Assembly (NCBI RefSeq): GCF_024138395.1
Contig: NZ_JAMYDU010000022.1
Span: 19,744-83,743 of the forward strand
DNA length: 64,000 nt
Source: Pseudomonas mandelii
GTDB lineage: Bacteria; Pseudomonadota; Gammaproteobacteria; Pseudomonadales; Pseudomonadaceae
Reading direction: 5' to 3'
The notes under the pieces: model-generated
What the model saw: only the letters and a program-made list of their open reading frames with translations
Told to the model about the DNA's origin: nothing
The model's database searches: none
Part shown: one piece after another, positions 42,992 to 52,392 of the stretch
Layout: each line of letters begins with the position of its first letter
Position numbering within the stretch: the stretch's first letter is position 1
Program-made: the position numbers and the translations under genes

Positions 42992-44395
42992 ATGAGCTGC
43001 GTCAACGATTTGCATGATCTATCAGCGGTGCAACTGTTGGCGTTGTTCGCCAGCAAGGAGCTGTCGCCGCTGGAGTACTACGACCATTTGCTGGCCCACA
43101 TCGAGCGCTGGGAACCTCACATTAATGCGTTGTACGCCTTTGACCCGCAACGGGTCCGGGAACAGGCGACCGCCGCCAGCGAGCGCTGGAGCCGTGGCCA
43201 GCCCCGAGGACTGCTCGATGGCTTGCCCGTGACGCTCAAGGAGTTGATAGCGACGCAAGGCGACTGCATTCCCTTGGGCTGCGCCGCTACCGAGTTAACC
43301 CCGGCCATAGTCGACGCGCCACCGGCGGCGCGGATGCGTGAGGCCGGAGCGATTGTCCTGGGCAAGACAACAGTGCCGGACTACGGCATGTTGTCATCGG
43401 GGCTGTCGAGTTTCCACGGTGTGACCCGCAACCCCTGGAACCTGGCGAACAATCCCGGTGGCTCCAGTGCCGGCGCTGCCGCGGCGGCAGCGGCCGGCTA
43501 TGGTCCATTGCATGTCGGTACCGACATCGGCGGTTCGGTCCGTTTGCCCGCCGCCTGGTGCGCCTTGGTGGGGTTCAAGCCGACACTTGGGCGCATCCCC
43601 ATCGACCCGTATTACACCGGCCGCTGTGCCGGGCCCATGACCCGCACCATGGACGACTGCGCACTGATGATGCGCTACCTGTCCCGCCCCGATGCGCGGG
43701 ATGCCACCAGCCTGCCACCGGAACAAGGCGAATGGGGACTGGGACGGTTGTCTGTCCAAGGGCTGAAAATCGGTCTGATGCTCGACCCCGGCTGTGGCAT
43801 TCAACCGGACGAACAGGTGTGCTCGGCGGTTCGGGAAGCGGCTCGCCTATTCGAAAGCCAAGGCGCCCAGGTTCGTCATATCAAGCCACTGATGGATCGC
43901 GCCGTGCTTCAGGGCCTGGATCATTTCTGGCAGGCGCGACAATGGAGTCAGTTGCAGGCCCTGAACCCCGAGCGGCTCGATCAGGTCTTGCCCTACATAC
44001 GCGACTGGGCGGCCGCGGCCGAGAGCCTGACCGCCGTGCAGGCGGTTGAGGGGTTCAACCAGACGTTTGAAATCCGGCGCCGGGCAGCCGAAGTCTTTCA
44101 AGATGTCGACTTGGTGTTGTCACCGACCAACCAGGTCAGTGCCTTTGCGGCTGAATGGGCTTCGCCCACCAATGACCCGCGGCTGCCGTTCGAGCACATC
44201 GTCTTTACCGTACCCTGGAACATGGGTGAGCAACCGGCGCTGTCGATCAACTGCGGCTTTACCGACCAAGGCATGCCAATCGGCCTGCAGATGATCGCCC
44301 CGCGCTTCGCGGACCAATGGTTGCTTCAGCTCGGCAAGGCTTATGAAAACTGGCGCGGCACGATTCGACACTGGCCCAAACCGCCGTCTCACTGA
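42992..44395 (+). CDS. Amidase-signature amidase
   Basis: A 467-residue amidase with the Ser-cisSer-Lys triad: Lys in P-V-T-L-K-E-L, the cis-Ser in N-N-P-G-G-S-S-A-G, and the nucleophile in G-T-D-I-G-G-S-V-R. Hydrolyses a carboxamide. GatA is unlikely since gatB and gatC are absent and the sequence is shorter in its C-terminal part. AAAGGA precedes the start, 64 bases after the MFS gene. It may trim an amide in the cluster product or in a taken-up substrate. Confidence 0.9.
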   Translation: MSCVNDLHDLSAVQLLALFASKELSPLEYYDHLLAHIERWEPHINALYAFDPQRVREQATAASERWSRGQPRGLLDGLPVTLKELIATQGDCIPLGCAATELTPAIVDAPPAARMREAGAIVLGKTTVPDYGMLSSGLSSFHGVTRNPWNLANNPGGSSAGAAAAAAAGYGPLHVGTDIGGSVRLPAAWCALVGFKPTLGRIPIDPYYTGRCAGPMTRTMDDCALMMRYLSRPDARDATSLPPEQGEWGLGRLSVQGLKIGLMLDPGCGIQPDEQVCSAVREAARLFESQGAQVRHIKPLMDRAVLQGLDHFWQARQWSQLQALNPERLDQVLPYIRDWAAAAESLTAVQAVEGFNQTFEIRRRAAEVFQDVDLVLSPTNQVSAFAAEWASPTNDPRLPFEHIVFTVPWNMGEQPALSINCGFTDQGMPIGLQMIAPRFADQWLLQLGKAYENWRGTIRHWPKPPSH

Positions 44396-44410
44396 AACGT
44401 TTTGTCGCTC

Positions 44411-44500
44411 TGTGGGAGCGTGGCTTGCCGCGAAAAACGATGACGCGTAATCCCTGAGAAACCGCGGTGAATTCTTCGCGGGCAAGCCACGCTCTTACAG
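44411..44500. repeat. REP pair, 'gcgggcaagcc' family
   Basis: Facing copies at 44411-44432 (truncated by one base in the core) and 44474-44500, between the amidase and porin genes, so the porin may have its own promoter. Confidence 0.8.
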
Positions 44501-44579
44501 GATTTTCGTCGCTCAAATTTCTTAACTGACAAGCATTAGCAGCATGCGCCTGCTTTTTTTCCTCTAGAGACTTATCGAA

Positions 44580-45938
44580 ATGGATTTTCGTGTACTTCTG
44601 ATGGCTGGGATAGCCATCGGCAGCCCTTTGATTGCCACTGCGGACGAAGCGATGGCCACGCAAGCCCAAGCCCCGGGTTTTATTGATGGCAGCCATTTAG
44701 GGCTGAATCTGCGCCATTACTATGCCAACCAGCACACCCGGCGTTCTACCTATCTGGGGATCAAGAAAGCCGATGGCCTGGAGCCGACCCGCATCCGCGA
44801 AACCTGGGTGCAGACCGCGATGCTCAACTACAGCTCCGGATATACCCAAGGGCCGATCGGCTTCGGGCTGGACGCCTCATTGTTCAGCGCTGTCAACCTG
44901 GAGCGCGGGCATGGGCGTGTCGCCAATGGTGGCGATCGGGTACTGGTAGACAGCGACGGCGATGCAGTGCCGACCTGGAGCCGATTGGGTGTCGGTGATC
45001 TGCGGCTGCGTTTTTCCAGCACTGAAATCAAGGCTGGTCGCCTGCTTACCGACAACCCGATTCTGCGCTACAAGGACAATCGCGCCCTGCCCTCGAGTTT
45101 TCAGGGCATGAGCCTGTCCAGCAACGAACTCGATTGGTTGGCATTGCAGGCTGGCAGCTTCGAACGGGCGATTCCACGCACCGGTACCGGCAGCGAGAAA
45201 CTCACCACCACCTTTGGCAACCGCGCGTATTCGGGGTCGCGTATTTCCTACCTCGGCGGGATGGCCAAGACTCCTTATGGCCTGGACGTCAGCCTCTACG
45301 CTTCACGCTTCGAGGACATGTGGCAGCAGACCTATCTGGGATTGACCCAATTGATCGGGGATCGGCGTCAGATAGCGCTCAAGACCGCGCTGAATTACTA
45401 CCATACCGAGGACCAGGGCGAGCAGCACCTGGGCTATATCGACAACGACGCCTTCAGCCTGGCATTCACTGCGTCACATCTGGCCCACAGCCTGACCCTG
45501 GCCTGGCAGCAGGTGTTCGGCGACGAGTACTTCGACTACGTCTGGGAGTCCACGGGCAATTACATGGCCAACTCGTTGTACTCGGATTACAACGGGCCGA
45601 ACGAGAAGTCCTGGCAAGTGCGCTACGACCTGGACCTGGCGTCTTTTGGTGTGCCAGGCCTGACGACCAGCCTGTGGCACGCCAAGGGCTGGGACATCGA
45701 TGGCACCCGGTACAGCGGCGATCGTAACGGGCGCAATACCGGTTACAACGTACGGGGCCTGGACAACGCCAAACACGATGAAAACGGTTTAATGGTGGCT
45801 TACGTGGTGCAATCCGGCTCGCTGAAGAACGCGGTGTTTCGCACCATCGTCTACAACCATCGGGCCACAGGCGGGCAAATTGACGGTAGCTACGACGAGG
45901 TCCGCCTGGTGGCGAATGTGCCAGTGTGGCTTTTTTGA
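44580..45938 (+). CDS. OprD-family outer-membrane porin
   Basis: A 452-residue OprD-type specific porin: signal peptide of about 21 residues (cut after A-T-A), then G-F-I-D-G-S-H-L-G-L-N-L-R-H-Y-Y-A-N and alternating amphipathic strands, ending V-A-N-V-P-V-W-L-F with the C-terminal aromatic residue needed for assembly. OprD relatives take up basic amino acids, aromatic acids or small peptides. The linkage to MFS and amidase genes suggests uptake of an amino-acid amide or a related compound. No good ribosome site is seen other than GAGA. Confidence 0.88.
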   Translation: MDFRVLLMAGIAIGSPLIATADEAMATQAQAPGFIDGSHLGLNLRHYYANQHTRRSTYLGIKKADGLEPTRIRETWVQTAMLNYSSGYTQGPIGFGLDASLFSAVNLERGHGRVANGGDRVLVDSDGDAVPTWSRLGVGDLRLRFSSTEIKAGRLLTDNPILRYKDNRALPSSFQGMSLSSNELDWLALQAGSFERAIPRTGTGSEKLTTTFGNRAYSGSRISYLGGMAKTPYGLDVSLYASRFEDMWQQTYLGLTQLIGDRRQIALKTALNYYHTEDQGEQHLGYIDNDAFSLAFTASHLAHSLTLAWQQVFGDEYFDYVWESTGNYMANSLYSDYNGPNEKSWQVRYDLDLASFGVPGLTTSLWHAKGWDIDGTRYSGDRNGRNTGYNVRGLDNAKHDENGLMVAYVVQSGSLKNAVFRTIVYNHRATGGQIDGSYDEVRLVANVPVWLF

Positions 45939-46032
45939 GATGGGCTTTTCATACCGAATAGAATCATCGGCCACACTGGCGAACCCATGTGGGATCGCCG
46001 CCTCGTCGCTCCCACATTCAAATGGTGTTGGT

Positions 46033-47250
46033 TCAGGCTTTTCTGGTTCCGGGCAGGAAAATCGCCAGCACCCCAAGCAACGGCAGGAACGAACACAGGA
46101 AGTACACGTACTCGATGCCGTGGACATCCGCCAGATGCCCGAGTAGCGCCGCGCCAATCCCGCCGAAGCCGAACATCAGGCCGAAGAACACCCCGGCAAT
46201 CATCCCGACATTCCCCGGCACCAGTTCTTGCGCATACACCACAATGGCCGAGAACGCCGAGGCGAGGATGAAACCGATCACCACGCTCAGGACGCTGGTC
46301 CAGAACAGGTCGACGTGGGGCAGCATCAGGGTGAACGGCGCAACGCCGAGGATCGAGAACCAGATCACCGCCTTGCGCCCAATCTTGTCGCCGATCGGCC
46401 CGCCAAAAAAGGTCCCCGCCGCTACCGCACCGAGAAACAGGAACAGGTGCAGCTGCGAACTGGCCACCGACAGGTCAAATTTTTCAATCAGGTAGAACGT
46501 GAAGTAACTGGTGAGGCTGGCCATATAGAAGTACTTGGAGAACACCAGCAACCCGAGTACCACCAGCGCACTGATCACCCGGCCTTTCGACAAGCCGTGA
46601 GTCGCTGCCTGACCTTGTTTGAGCTTGAACAGGTTCAGATGGTTGGCGTACCAGCGACTGATCCGATACAGCACGAACAGCGCAAACAGCGCGAACAATC
46701 CGAACCAGGCCACATGACCCTGACCGTAGGGAATGATGATCGCCGCCGCCAGCAACGGCCCGAAAGCCGAGCCCGCATTCCCGCCCACCTGAAACGTCGA
46801 CTGCGCCAAGCCGAAGCGCCCGCCCGAGGCCAATCGCGCCACCCGAGAAGCTTCCGGGTGAAAGGTCGATGAGCCGACACCGATCAACCCCGCCGCCAGC
46901 AAAATCATCGGGAAACTACCGACCACGGACATCATCAGAATGCCGATCAAGGTGCACACGGTACCGGCCGGCAACAGCCAGGGTTTGGGATGACGATCAG
47001 TGTGGTAACCGACCCATGGCTGCAATAGCGAGGCCGTCAGTTGAAAGGTCAGAGTGATCAGGCCGATCTGAGTGAAGGTCAGGCCATAGCTGGCCTTGAG
47101 CATCGGATAGATCGACGGCAATACCGCCTGAATCAGATCATTGATCAAATGCGCCAGCGCCACCGCGCCGATGATGCGCATGACCAGCGGACTGCTTTGT
47201 GAGGTCGCGGGCGCCGACGTCGCGGCGGACTGAACGTTGCTGATGGCCAT
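46033..47250 (-). CDS. fsr: Fsr-type MFS efflux protein (fosmidomycin-resistance family)
   Basis: A 405-residue MFS protein with 12 hydrophobic segments and the Fsr pattern: H-L-I-N-D-L-I-Q-A-V-L-P-S-I-Y-P, G-Y-H-T-D-R-H-P-K-P, and G-S-S-T-F-H-P-E-A-S-R near residue 128. E. coli Fsr exports fosmidomycin; the natural substrate is unknown. A chromosomal copy is common in pseudomonads, so it may be core and not part of the neighbouring cluster, though an efflux role for the product cannot be excluded. Confidence 0.88.
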   Translation of the reverse strand: MAISNVQSAATSAPATSQSSPLVMRIIGAVALAHLINDLIQAVLPSIYPMLKASYGLTFTQIGLITLTFQLTASLLQPWVGYHTDRHPKPWLLPAGTVCTLIGILMMSVVGSFPMILLAAGLIGVGSSTFHPEASRVARLASGGRFGLAQSTFQVGGNAGSAFGPLLAAAIIIPYGQGHVAWFGLFALFALFVLYRISRWYANHLNLFKLKQGQAATHGLSKGRVISALVVLGLLVFSKYFYMASLTSYFTFYLIEKFDLSVASSQLHLFLFLGAVAAGTFFGGPIGDKIGRKAVIWFSILGVAPFTLMLPHVDLFWTSVLSVVIGFILASAFSAIVVYAQELVPGNVGMIAGVFFGLMFGFGGIGAALLGHLADVHGIEYVYFLCSFLPLLGVLAIFLPGTRKA

Positions 47251-47574
47251 GAGAGTTTCCGTACTGCGGATGGGTGCGCGCTGGCAGGTCGGTCAATGTG
47301 CCATTTTTCGGTGCGGTTGCGCCATCCCCTTAGCCTGCTAACGACTTCAAAAAAAGAAGGTGATAGCGCAAAGCCATGGTCTGAATCTTGCCTTGTTTAT
47401 CCGCTTCAACGCGGCCCCTTACAAAGGGAACCGAGAATGGGAAGTTTCGCTACAGAGTCGGCCTACAGAGCGGACCAAGGTGAACTTTCGAGGCCTTTTA
47501 GAAGGGCACGAGTCGCGGTCGCAATGACCTCGGCGCACGCAAATGGTGCGTGGTGTCCAGAGGAGTCATGGGGC
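47251..47574. promoter_or_regulatory. Intergenic region between fsr and the chemoreceptor gene
   Basis: 324 bases without a gene. The frame of the receptor is open back to 47296, but that stretch lacks a membrane or receptor signature and is read as leader. No flagellar sigma-28 promoter (TAAA-N15-GCCGATAA) was seen. Confidence 0.4.
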
Positions 47575-49632
47575 ATGCAGGCTTTTTTATCACCGGGGAT
47601 CGGGTTGCTGGGGCGTTTCGGCTTCGCGCGCAAATTTCAGCTGCTGTTTCTGTTGTTTATCCTGCCACTCGGGGGCAGCCTATGGATGATCGGTCAGGAT
47701 TATCGTGACAAGTTGAGCCTGATTTCCGGCGAGCGTGCCGGGGTTCGTCAATTGCTCGCCCTCGATACGCTCGACAATCTGCTCGCCGCCCAACGTAACC
47801 GCGCCGCTCGTTGGCGCGCCACCGAAACCAATCGCCAGCCGACACCCGCAACCATTGCGGCGATGGCAGCGTTCGACGCGGGTCAGCCGGCTGTCGCCCA
47901 AGCCACCACGGATCTTGGGAATGCTCTGAAAACCGAAGGCGCCGAGGGTCAAACCCTCATCCGCTACCAGGCCCTGCAAACCGCCCTCAATAGCCTGGAC
48001 TCGAAAAGCCTGAGCAGCGTCGGTTGGTGGCCGGACGGTTACGATCGCTTCACCAATGCCTTGAGTGCCCTGCAAGCCTTGCGCGAACAAATCGCCATGG
48101 ACAGTCGCCTGACCCTCGCGCCGTGGCTGGAAACCTGGCTGCTGACGCAGATTTCCACTCAACACGCACCGGACCTGATCGAACGGGTCGGTCGCCTCGC
48201 CGCCGTTGGTCAGGCCTCTGTAGTGTCCGGGCAGTTCACCCTGCAAAGCCGTCTGCAACTGCGGGACTTGCGTAGCCGCATCGGCGATGCCCGGGAGCAG
48301 CTCGTTAAAACGGCTGGTCTGCTGGAAGCGCGTCTGCCCAGTGCTTTGCAAACCTGGGCCGGGCAATACCACGACAGCCTCAAGCGCCTGGACGGCGGTT
48401 TGAAAGTGCTGGACGAGGGTGTCTTTGGCGGTAGCATTAATCTCAAGCCGGAAGATTTTGAACGCAACCTCGACGCCCTCCTCGGCGACCTCGCCTCGCT
48501 GCGTCAGCAATCGTTGGTTTCACTGGATCAGCGGCTGGATTATTACCACGGCTCGGCGATCCGCCAGTTCATCCTGGTGGCGACAGTTTTTGGCTGCCTG
48601 CTGCTGGCCGCGCTGTACTTGTTCATCTGTTTGCAGGCCTCGATCCGTCGCAGCGCCAGCGGCATCACGCTACTGGCCGAAGCGTTGCGTGACGGCAACC
48701 TGAGCCTGCAAGTACCGGTGCAGGGCCGCGACGAACTCGCGGCAATCAGCACCGCCCTCAATGTTGCGGTGGTGCAACTGCGCAACAGCCTGCTGGGGGT
48801 CGATCACGAAACCCTGCAACTGAGCAACGCGGTGCGCGCCCTCAACGATCACTCCAGCGGCGCTCTCGGCGAAGTCGAGGCTCAGCAATTGCAGATCAGC
48901 CAGATCGCCGCTGCGGCCACGCAACTGGCGGCCACTTCTCAAGGAGTAGCCCAGAGTTGCGAACAAGCCTCAGGCAGCGCTCAGCACACCCAGCGTATCG
49001 CCGCCGACAGCAGCCGTGACAGCCAACGCACGACAGCGAGTATTCAGCAGCTCAATCAGCGCTTGAACGACACTGCGGCGGCACTGGGCCGGGTCAGCGA
49101 GCAAGGGCAGCAGATTCAATTGGTGGTCGATACCATTCGCGGCGTCGCCGAGCAAACCAATCTGCTGGCCCTCAACGCCGCCATCGAGGCCGCACGAGCC
49201 GGCGAGCAAGGTCGTGGCTTTGCCGTGGTGGCCGATGAAGTGCGCAGCCTGTCCCAGCGCACCCAATCCTCCACTGCGCAAATCGCCGGCACCGTCGACA
49301 GCTTGCGCAGCACCGTCAACGAAGCGGTAAGCCTGATGGAGGCCGCCTGCGGCCAGGCGCAATCGGATGCGCAAGCCGTCACCGGTCTGGGCGAGCGCCT
49401 GGGGGAAATCGCCAGCGCGGTGCAGAGTGTCACCGACACCCTGGCGCAGATCGCTACCGCTGTCGAAGAGCAAGCGAGCACCGCAGATGAAGTCAGCGGC
49501 AACATCCAGCAAGTCGATCAGGCCGCGGTACGCTTGCTTGAAGGTGCACGGGCGGTGAACCTCGCGGCAGACACCTTGAGCCAGGGCAGCAAGGCCTTGA
49601 GTGCGAATACCGGGAGATTTCAGCTCAATTGA
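47575..49632 (+). CDS. Methyl-accepting chemotaxis protein (transmembrane)
   Basis: A 685-residue receptor: a first membrane helix near residues 22-42 (L-L-F-L-L-F-I-L-P-L-G-G), a large helical periplasmic sensor domain of about 280 residues, a second helix near 325-347 (F-I-L-V-A-T-V-F-G-C-L-L-L), a HAMP-like linker and the signalling hairpin with E-Q-T-N-L-L-A-L-N-A-A-I-E-A-A-R-A-G. The length of the sensor suits a helical-bundle or NIT-like ligand domain; ligand unknown. No C-terminal methylesterase-docking pentapeptide. ATG at 47575 has AGAGGAG upstream. Confidence 0.92.
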   Translation: MQAFLSPGIGLLGRFGFARKFQLLFLLFILPLGGSLWMIGQDYRDKLSLISGERAGVRQLLALDTLDNLLAAQRNRAARWRATETNRQPTPATIAAMAAFDAGQPAVAQATTDLGNALKTEGAEGQTLIRYQALQTALNSLDSKSLSSVGWWPDGYDRFTNALSALQALREQIAMDSRLTLAPWLETWLLTQISTQHAPDLIERVGRLAAVGQASVVSGQFTLQSRLQLRDLRSRIGDAREQLVKTAGLLEARLPSALQTWAGQYHDSLKRLDGGLKVLDEGVFGGSINLKPEDFERNLDALLGDLASLRQQSLVSLDQRLDYYHGSAIRQFILVATVFGCLLLAALYLFICLQASIRRSASGITLLAEALRDGNLSLQVPVQGRDELAAISTALNVAVVQLRNSLLGVDHETLQLSNAVRALNDHSSGALGEVEAQQLQISQIAAAATQLAATSQGVAQSCEQASGSAQHTQRIAADSSRDSQRTTASIQQLNQRLNDTAAALGRVSEQGQQIQLVVDTIRGVAEQTNLLALNAAIEAARAGEQGRGFAVVADEVRSLSQRTQSSTAQIAGTVDSLRSTVNEAVSLMEAACGQAQSDAQAVTGLGERLGEIASAVQSVTDTLAQIATAVEEQASTADEVSGNIQQVDQAAVRLLEGARAVNLAADTLSQGSKALSANTGRFQLN

Positions 49633-49748
49633 CGCCCTCCCGTGGCCCGATTTTTCGGGTCAGCGGGATAAGCGGTTGAAAGTGTGGAGAAATATTTTAA
49701 ATTTACGCTTGACGCTTCTTCGTTCCAGGTGAATAATGCGCGCCACTT

Positions 49749-49825
49749 GGCTACATAGCTCAGTTGGTTAGAGCATAGCATTCATAATGCTGGGGTCCGG
49801 GGTTCAAGTCCCTGTGTAGCCACCA
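49749..49825 (+). tRNA. tRNA-Met (CAT), elongator
   Basis: Acceptor arms GGCTACA / TGTAGCC, anticodon loop TTCATAA with CAT at 49783-49785, T-arm GGGGTTCAAGTCCC and encoded ACCA end. The first base pairs fully with base 72, which marks an elongator and not an initiator tRNA. A terminator follows. Confidence 0.97.
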
Positions 49826-49833
49826 AGTACTAA

Positions 49834-49866
49834 AAACGGCTTACCGAAAGGTAGGCCGTTTTTTTA
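49834..49866 (+). terminator. Rho-independent terminator after tRNA-Met
   Basis: AACGGCTTACC pairs with GGTAGGCCGTT around GAAA, followed by seven T residues. Confidence 0.92.
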
Positions 49867-49974
49867 TGCCTCGAGAAAAGTGGCATTCGTTTCAGTACGG
49901 CGGACCTGATTTGCGTCGCTCCCCCCAGACCGATAAAGTCCCCGGACATTTATCCCATGGACGGAGTGCCCCGC

Positions 49975-51810
49975 GTGTTCTCAGCCTTCCACTTGAGTCG
50001 CTTTCGCCTGTCAGCCTTGTCGCTGATCGCCACCACTTTAACCCTCGCCGCGTGCACCTCTTCGTCGCCAGTCACTACTCTGCCAGTCGCGCCGGAAATC
50101 GCCTCCGGTTATCGCACCGACCTGCAGACCCGGCATGCCTCGAAACACATGGCCGCGGCCGCCAACCCGCTGGCAGCCGAAGCCGGGCGGGAGATGCTGC
50201 GTGAGGGCGGCTCGGCGATTGATGCGGCCATTGCCATGCAAGCGGTATTGACGCTGGTCGAACCGCAATCGTCGGGTATCGGCGGTGGTGCACTGATTGT
50301 CCTGTGGGATGGCAAGGCTGTACGCACCTATGACGGGCGCGAAACTGCTCCGGCCGGCGCCACCGAAAAACTGTTCCTGCAAGCCGACGGCAAACCGATG
50401 CCGTTCACCCAGGCACAGATCGGCGGACGCTCGGTGGGAACGCCGGGAGTATTGCGGGCACTTGAACTGGCCCATCAAAAGCACGGTCGCCTGCCGTGGG
50501 CGAAGTTGTTCGAGCCCGCCATCAAACTGGCGGAACAAGGCTTCGCCATTTCGCCACGACTGCATCAGTTGATCGCCGCAGACGCGTTCATACAGCGCTC
50601 ACCGGACATGGCCGCTTACTTTCTGAATGCCGATGGCAGCCCGAAAGCCATCGGCACACAGCTGAAAAACCCGACACTCGCCGCAGTGTTCAAACGCATA
50701 GCCAATGAAGGCCCCGACGCGCTGTACAAAGGCCCGATTGCGAAAGAGATCGTTGCCAAGGTTCAGGGGCACGCCAACCCCGGCAGTCTGTCGCTGAGCG
50801 ATCTCCAAGGCTACAAGGCCAAGGAACGCGCGCCGCTGTGTACCGACTATAAGCGCTGGCAGGTTTGCGGCATGCCGCCACCATCGTCGGGTGGGATCGC
50901 CGTGGCGCAGATTCTCGGCACCTTGCAGGCATTGGAATCTCGCGACCCGCGTTTTGCCTTGGCATCACTCAAACCGGTCAAGACCAGCAAACCGGCAGGC
51001 ATCGAACCAGCCCCGGAAGCTGTGCACCTGATCGCCGAAGCAGAGCGCCTGGCTTACGCCGACCGAGCGCAGTACGTCGCCGACACCGACTTCGTACCCG
51101 TGCCGGTAAAAAGTCTGATCGACCCGGCTTACCTGACCAGCCGCGCCACCTTGATTGGCGACCGCAGCATGGGTGCGGCCAAACCCGGCACCCCACCGGG
51201 TATTCAAGTTGCCTATGCGCCGGACCGCTCGCCCCTGCGCATCTCTACCTCGCAAGTGGTGGCAGTCGATGACGAAGGCGGCGCGGTGTCCATGACCACC
51301 ACCGTGGAAGCAGCATTTGGCTCGCACCTGATGGTCCAGGGGTTTGTGCTCAACAACCAGATGACCGACTTCTCGTTCATCCCTGAAGAGAACGGACAAA
51401 AAGTCGCCAACCGCGTCGAACCGGGTAAACGCCCGCGCTCGTCCATGGCGCCCACGCTGATCTTCGACCGTCAGAACGGCGAGTTCCTGGCCACCGTCGG
51501 CTCCCCCGGCGGCTCGCAAATCATCGAATACGTGGCCAAATCCACCATCGGCCTGCTCGACTGGAACCTCGACCCGCAAGCGGCCATCAGCCTGCCCAAT
51601 TTCGGCAGCCGCAACGGCCCGACCGAACTGGAACAGGGGCAGTTCAGCACAGAGCTGATTCAGGCACTGAAGGACAAAGGGCACAACGTCAACGAGATCG
51701 ACATGACCAGCGGGACTCAAGCGATTGTTCGGGTCAAGGATGCGCAAGGGAGAGCGGCATTGGCCGGTGGGGCCGATCCGCGACGCGAGGGGGAAGCGTT
51801 GGGGGATTGA
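49975..51810 (+). CDS. ggt: Gamma-glutamyltransferase
   Basis: A secreted Ntn-hydrolase that cleaves glutathione and other gamma-glutamyl compounds and matures by self-cleavage. GTG at 49975 has GGAG at a good distance and gives 611 residues; ATG 49957 would add six. A lipobox-like L-A-A-C follows the signal region, so it may be a periplasmic lipoprotein. The auto-cleavage Thr is in M-T-T-T-V-E near residue 442; G-S-P-G-G-S and R-E-T-A-P (glutamate binding) are present. A terminator follows the stop. Confidence 0.93.
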   Translation: MFSAFHLSRFRLSALSLIATTLTLAACTSSSPVTTLPVAPEIASGYRTDLQTRHASKHMAAAANPLAAEAGREMLREGGSAIDAAIAMQAVLTLVEPQSSGIGGGALIVLWDGKAVRTYDGRETAPAGATEKLFLQADGKPMPFTQAQIGGRSVGTPGVLRALELAHQKHGRLPWAKLFEPAIKLAEQGFAISPRLHQLIAADAFIQRSPDMAAYFLNADGSPKAIGTQLKNPTLAAVFKRIANEGPDALYKGPIAKEIVAKVQGHANPGSLSLSDLQGYKAKERAPLCTDYKRWQVCGMPPPSSGGIAVAQILGTLQALESRDPRFALASLKPVKTSKPAGIEPAPEAVHLIAEAERLAYADRAQYVADTDFVPVPVKSLIDPAYLTSRATLIGDRSMGAAKPGTPPGIQVAYAPDRSPLRISTSQVVAVDDEGGAVSMTTTVEAAFGSHLMVQGFVLNNQMTDFSFIPEENGQKVANRVEPGKRPRSSMAPTLIFDRQNGEFLATVGSPGGSQIIEYVAKSTIGLLDWNLDPQAAISLPNFGSRNGPTELEQGQFSTELIQALKDKGHNVNEIDMTSGTQAIVRVKDAQGRAALAGGADPRREGEALGD

Positions 51811-51828
51811 GTCATACGCAGGAATGAG

Positions 51829-51859
51829 AAAAGGCTTACCGGGTGGTAGGCCTTTTTTT
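51829..51859 (+). terminator. Rho-independent terminator of ggt
   Basis: AAAGGCTTACC and GGTAGGCCTTT around GGGT, then a T run, 19 bases after the stop. Close in sequence to the tRNA-Met terminator. Confidence 0.9.
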
Positions 51860-52086
51860 ATTGGCGAAGAATCCTGATCAGGTGTCTCGCGTAGCCTTTT
51901 CCTACCCTCAAATTGCTACCTCTTAGATAGAGTATGAAAACCGTTTTTTGCTCGAATGCCCTGTTAACCCATCTCATCAAATCAGCTTTCGGCAGTGCCT
52001 GATTGCAGCAGTCGATTTTACTCTCCACATGTCGACTACTCTGCCACAAACTTGCACAAGTCCCGCCACGGGACTAGGATCATGTC

Positions 52087-52389
52087 ATGAGAATCATCGC
52101 CATCAGTCAGCTGAAAAGTTTTTGGGAGAGATACCCGGACTCAGAACAATCTTTTCTGGCCTGGATTGACGAATCAAGGAAAGCGGACTGGAAGACGCCT
52201 GCTGACATCAAGGCACACTTTGCCACCGCCAGCATTCTCAAAAGCCGCAGAGTCGTGTTCAACATCAAGGGCAATGACTTTCGGTTAGTAGTCGCGGTGG
52301 CCTATCGCTTCGGCGCTGTGTACATAAAATTTGTCGGCACCCACAAGCAGTACGATGGGATCGACGCTGATACCGTCGAGATGGAGTAA
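52087..52389 (+). CDS. higB: HigB-type toxin (mRNA interferase)
   Basis: A 100-residue protein of the E. coli HigB (YgjN) family: a RelE-like fold with W-x-x-P-A-D-I-K, R-x-V-F-N-I-K-G-N-D-F-R-L-V-V, and V-G-T-H-K-Q-Y-D near the end, the position of the catalytic His/Tyr region. Cuts mRNA on translating ribosomes. AGGA precedes the ATG. The antitoxin gene follows after 3 bases, toxin first, the order special to hig loci. Confidence 0.92.
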   Translation: MRIIAISQLKSFWERYPDSEQSFLAWIDESRKADWKTPADIKAHFATASILKSRRVVFNIKGNDFRLVVAVAYRFGAVYIKFVGTHKQYDGIDADTVEME

Positions 52390-52392
52390 CCC

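Noticed and set aside
46033..47250. fsr as proof that the nearby cluster makes a fosmidomycin-like phosphonate
   Set aside because: No phosphoenolpyruvate mutase or other phosphonate gene is present, and fsr is common in Pseudomonas cores.
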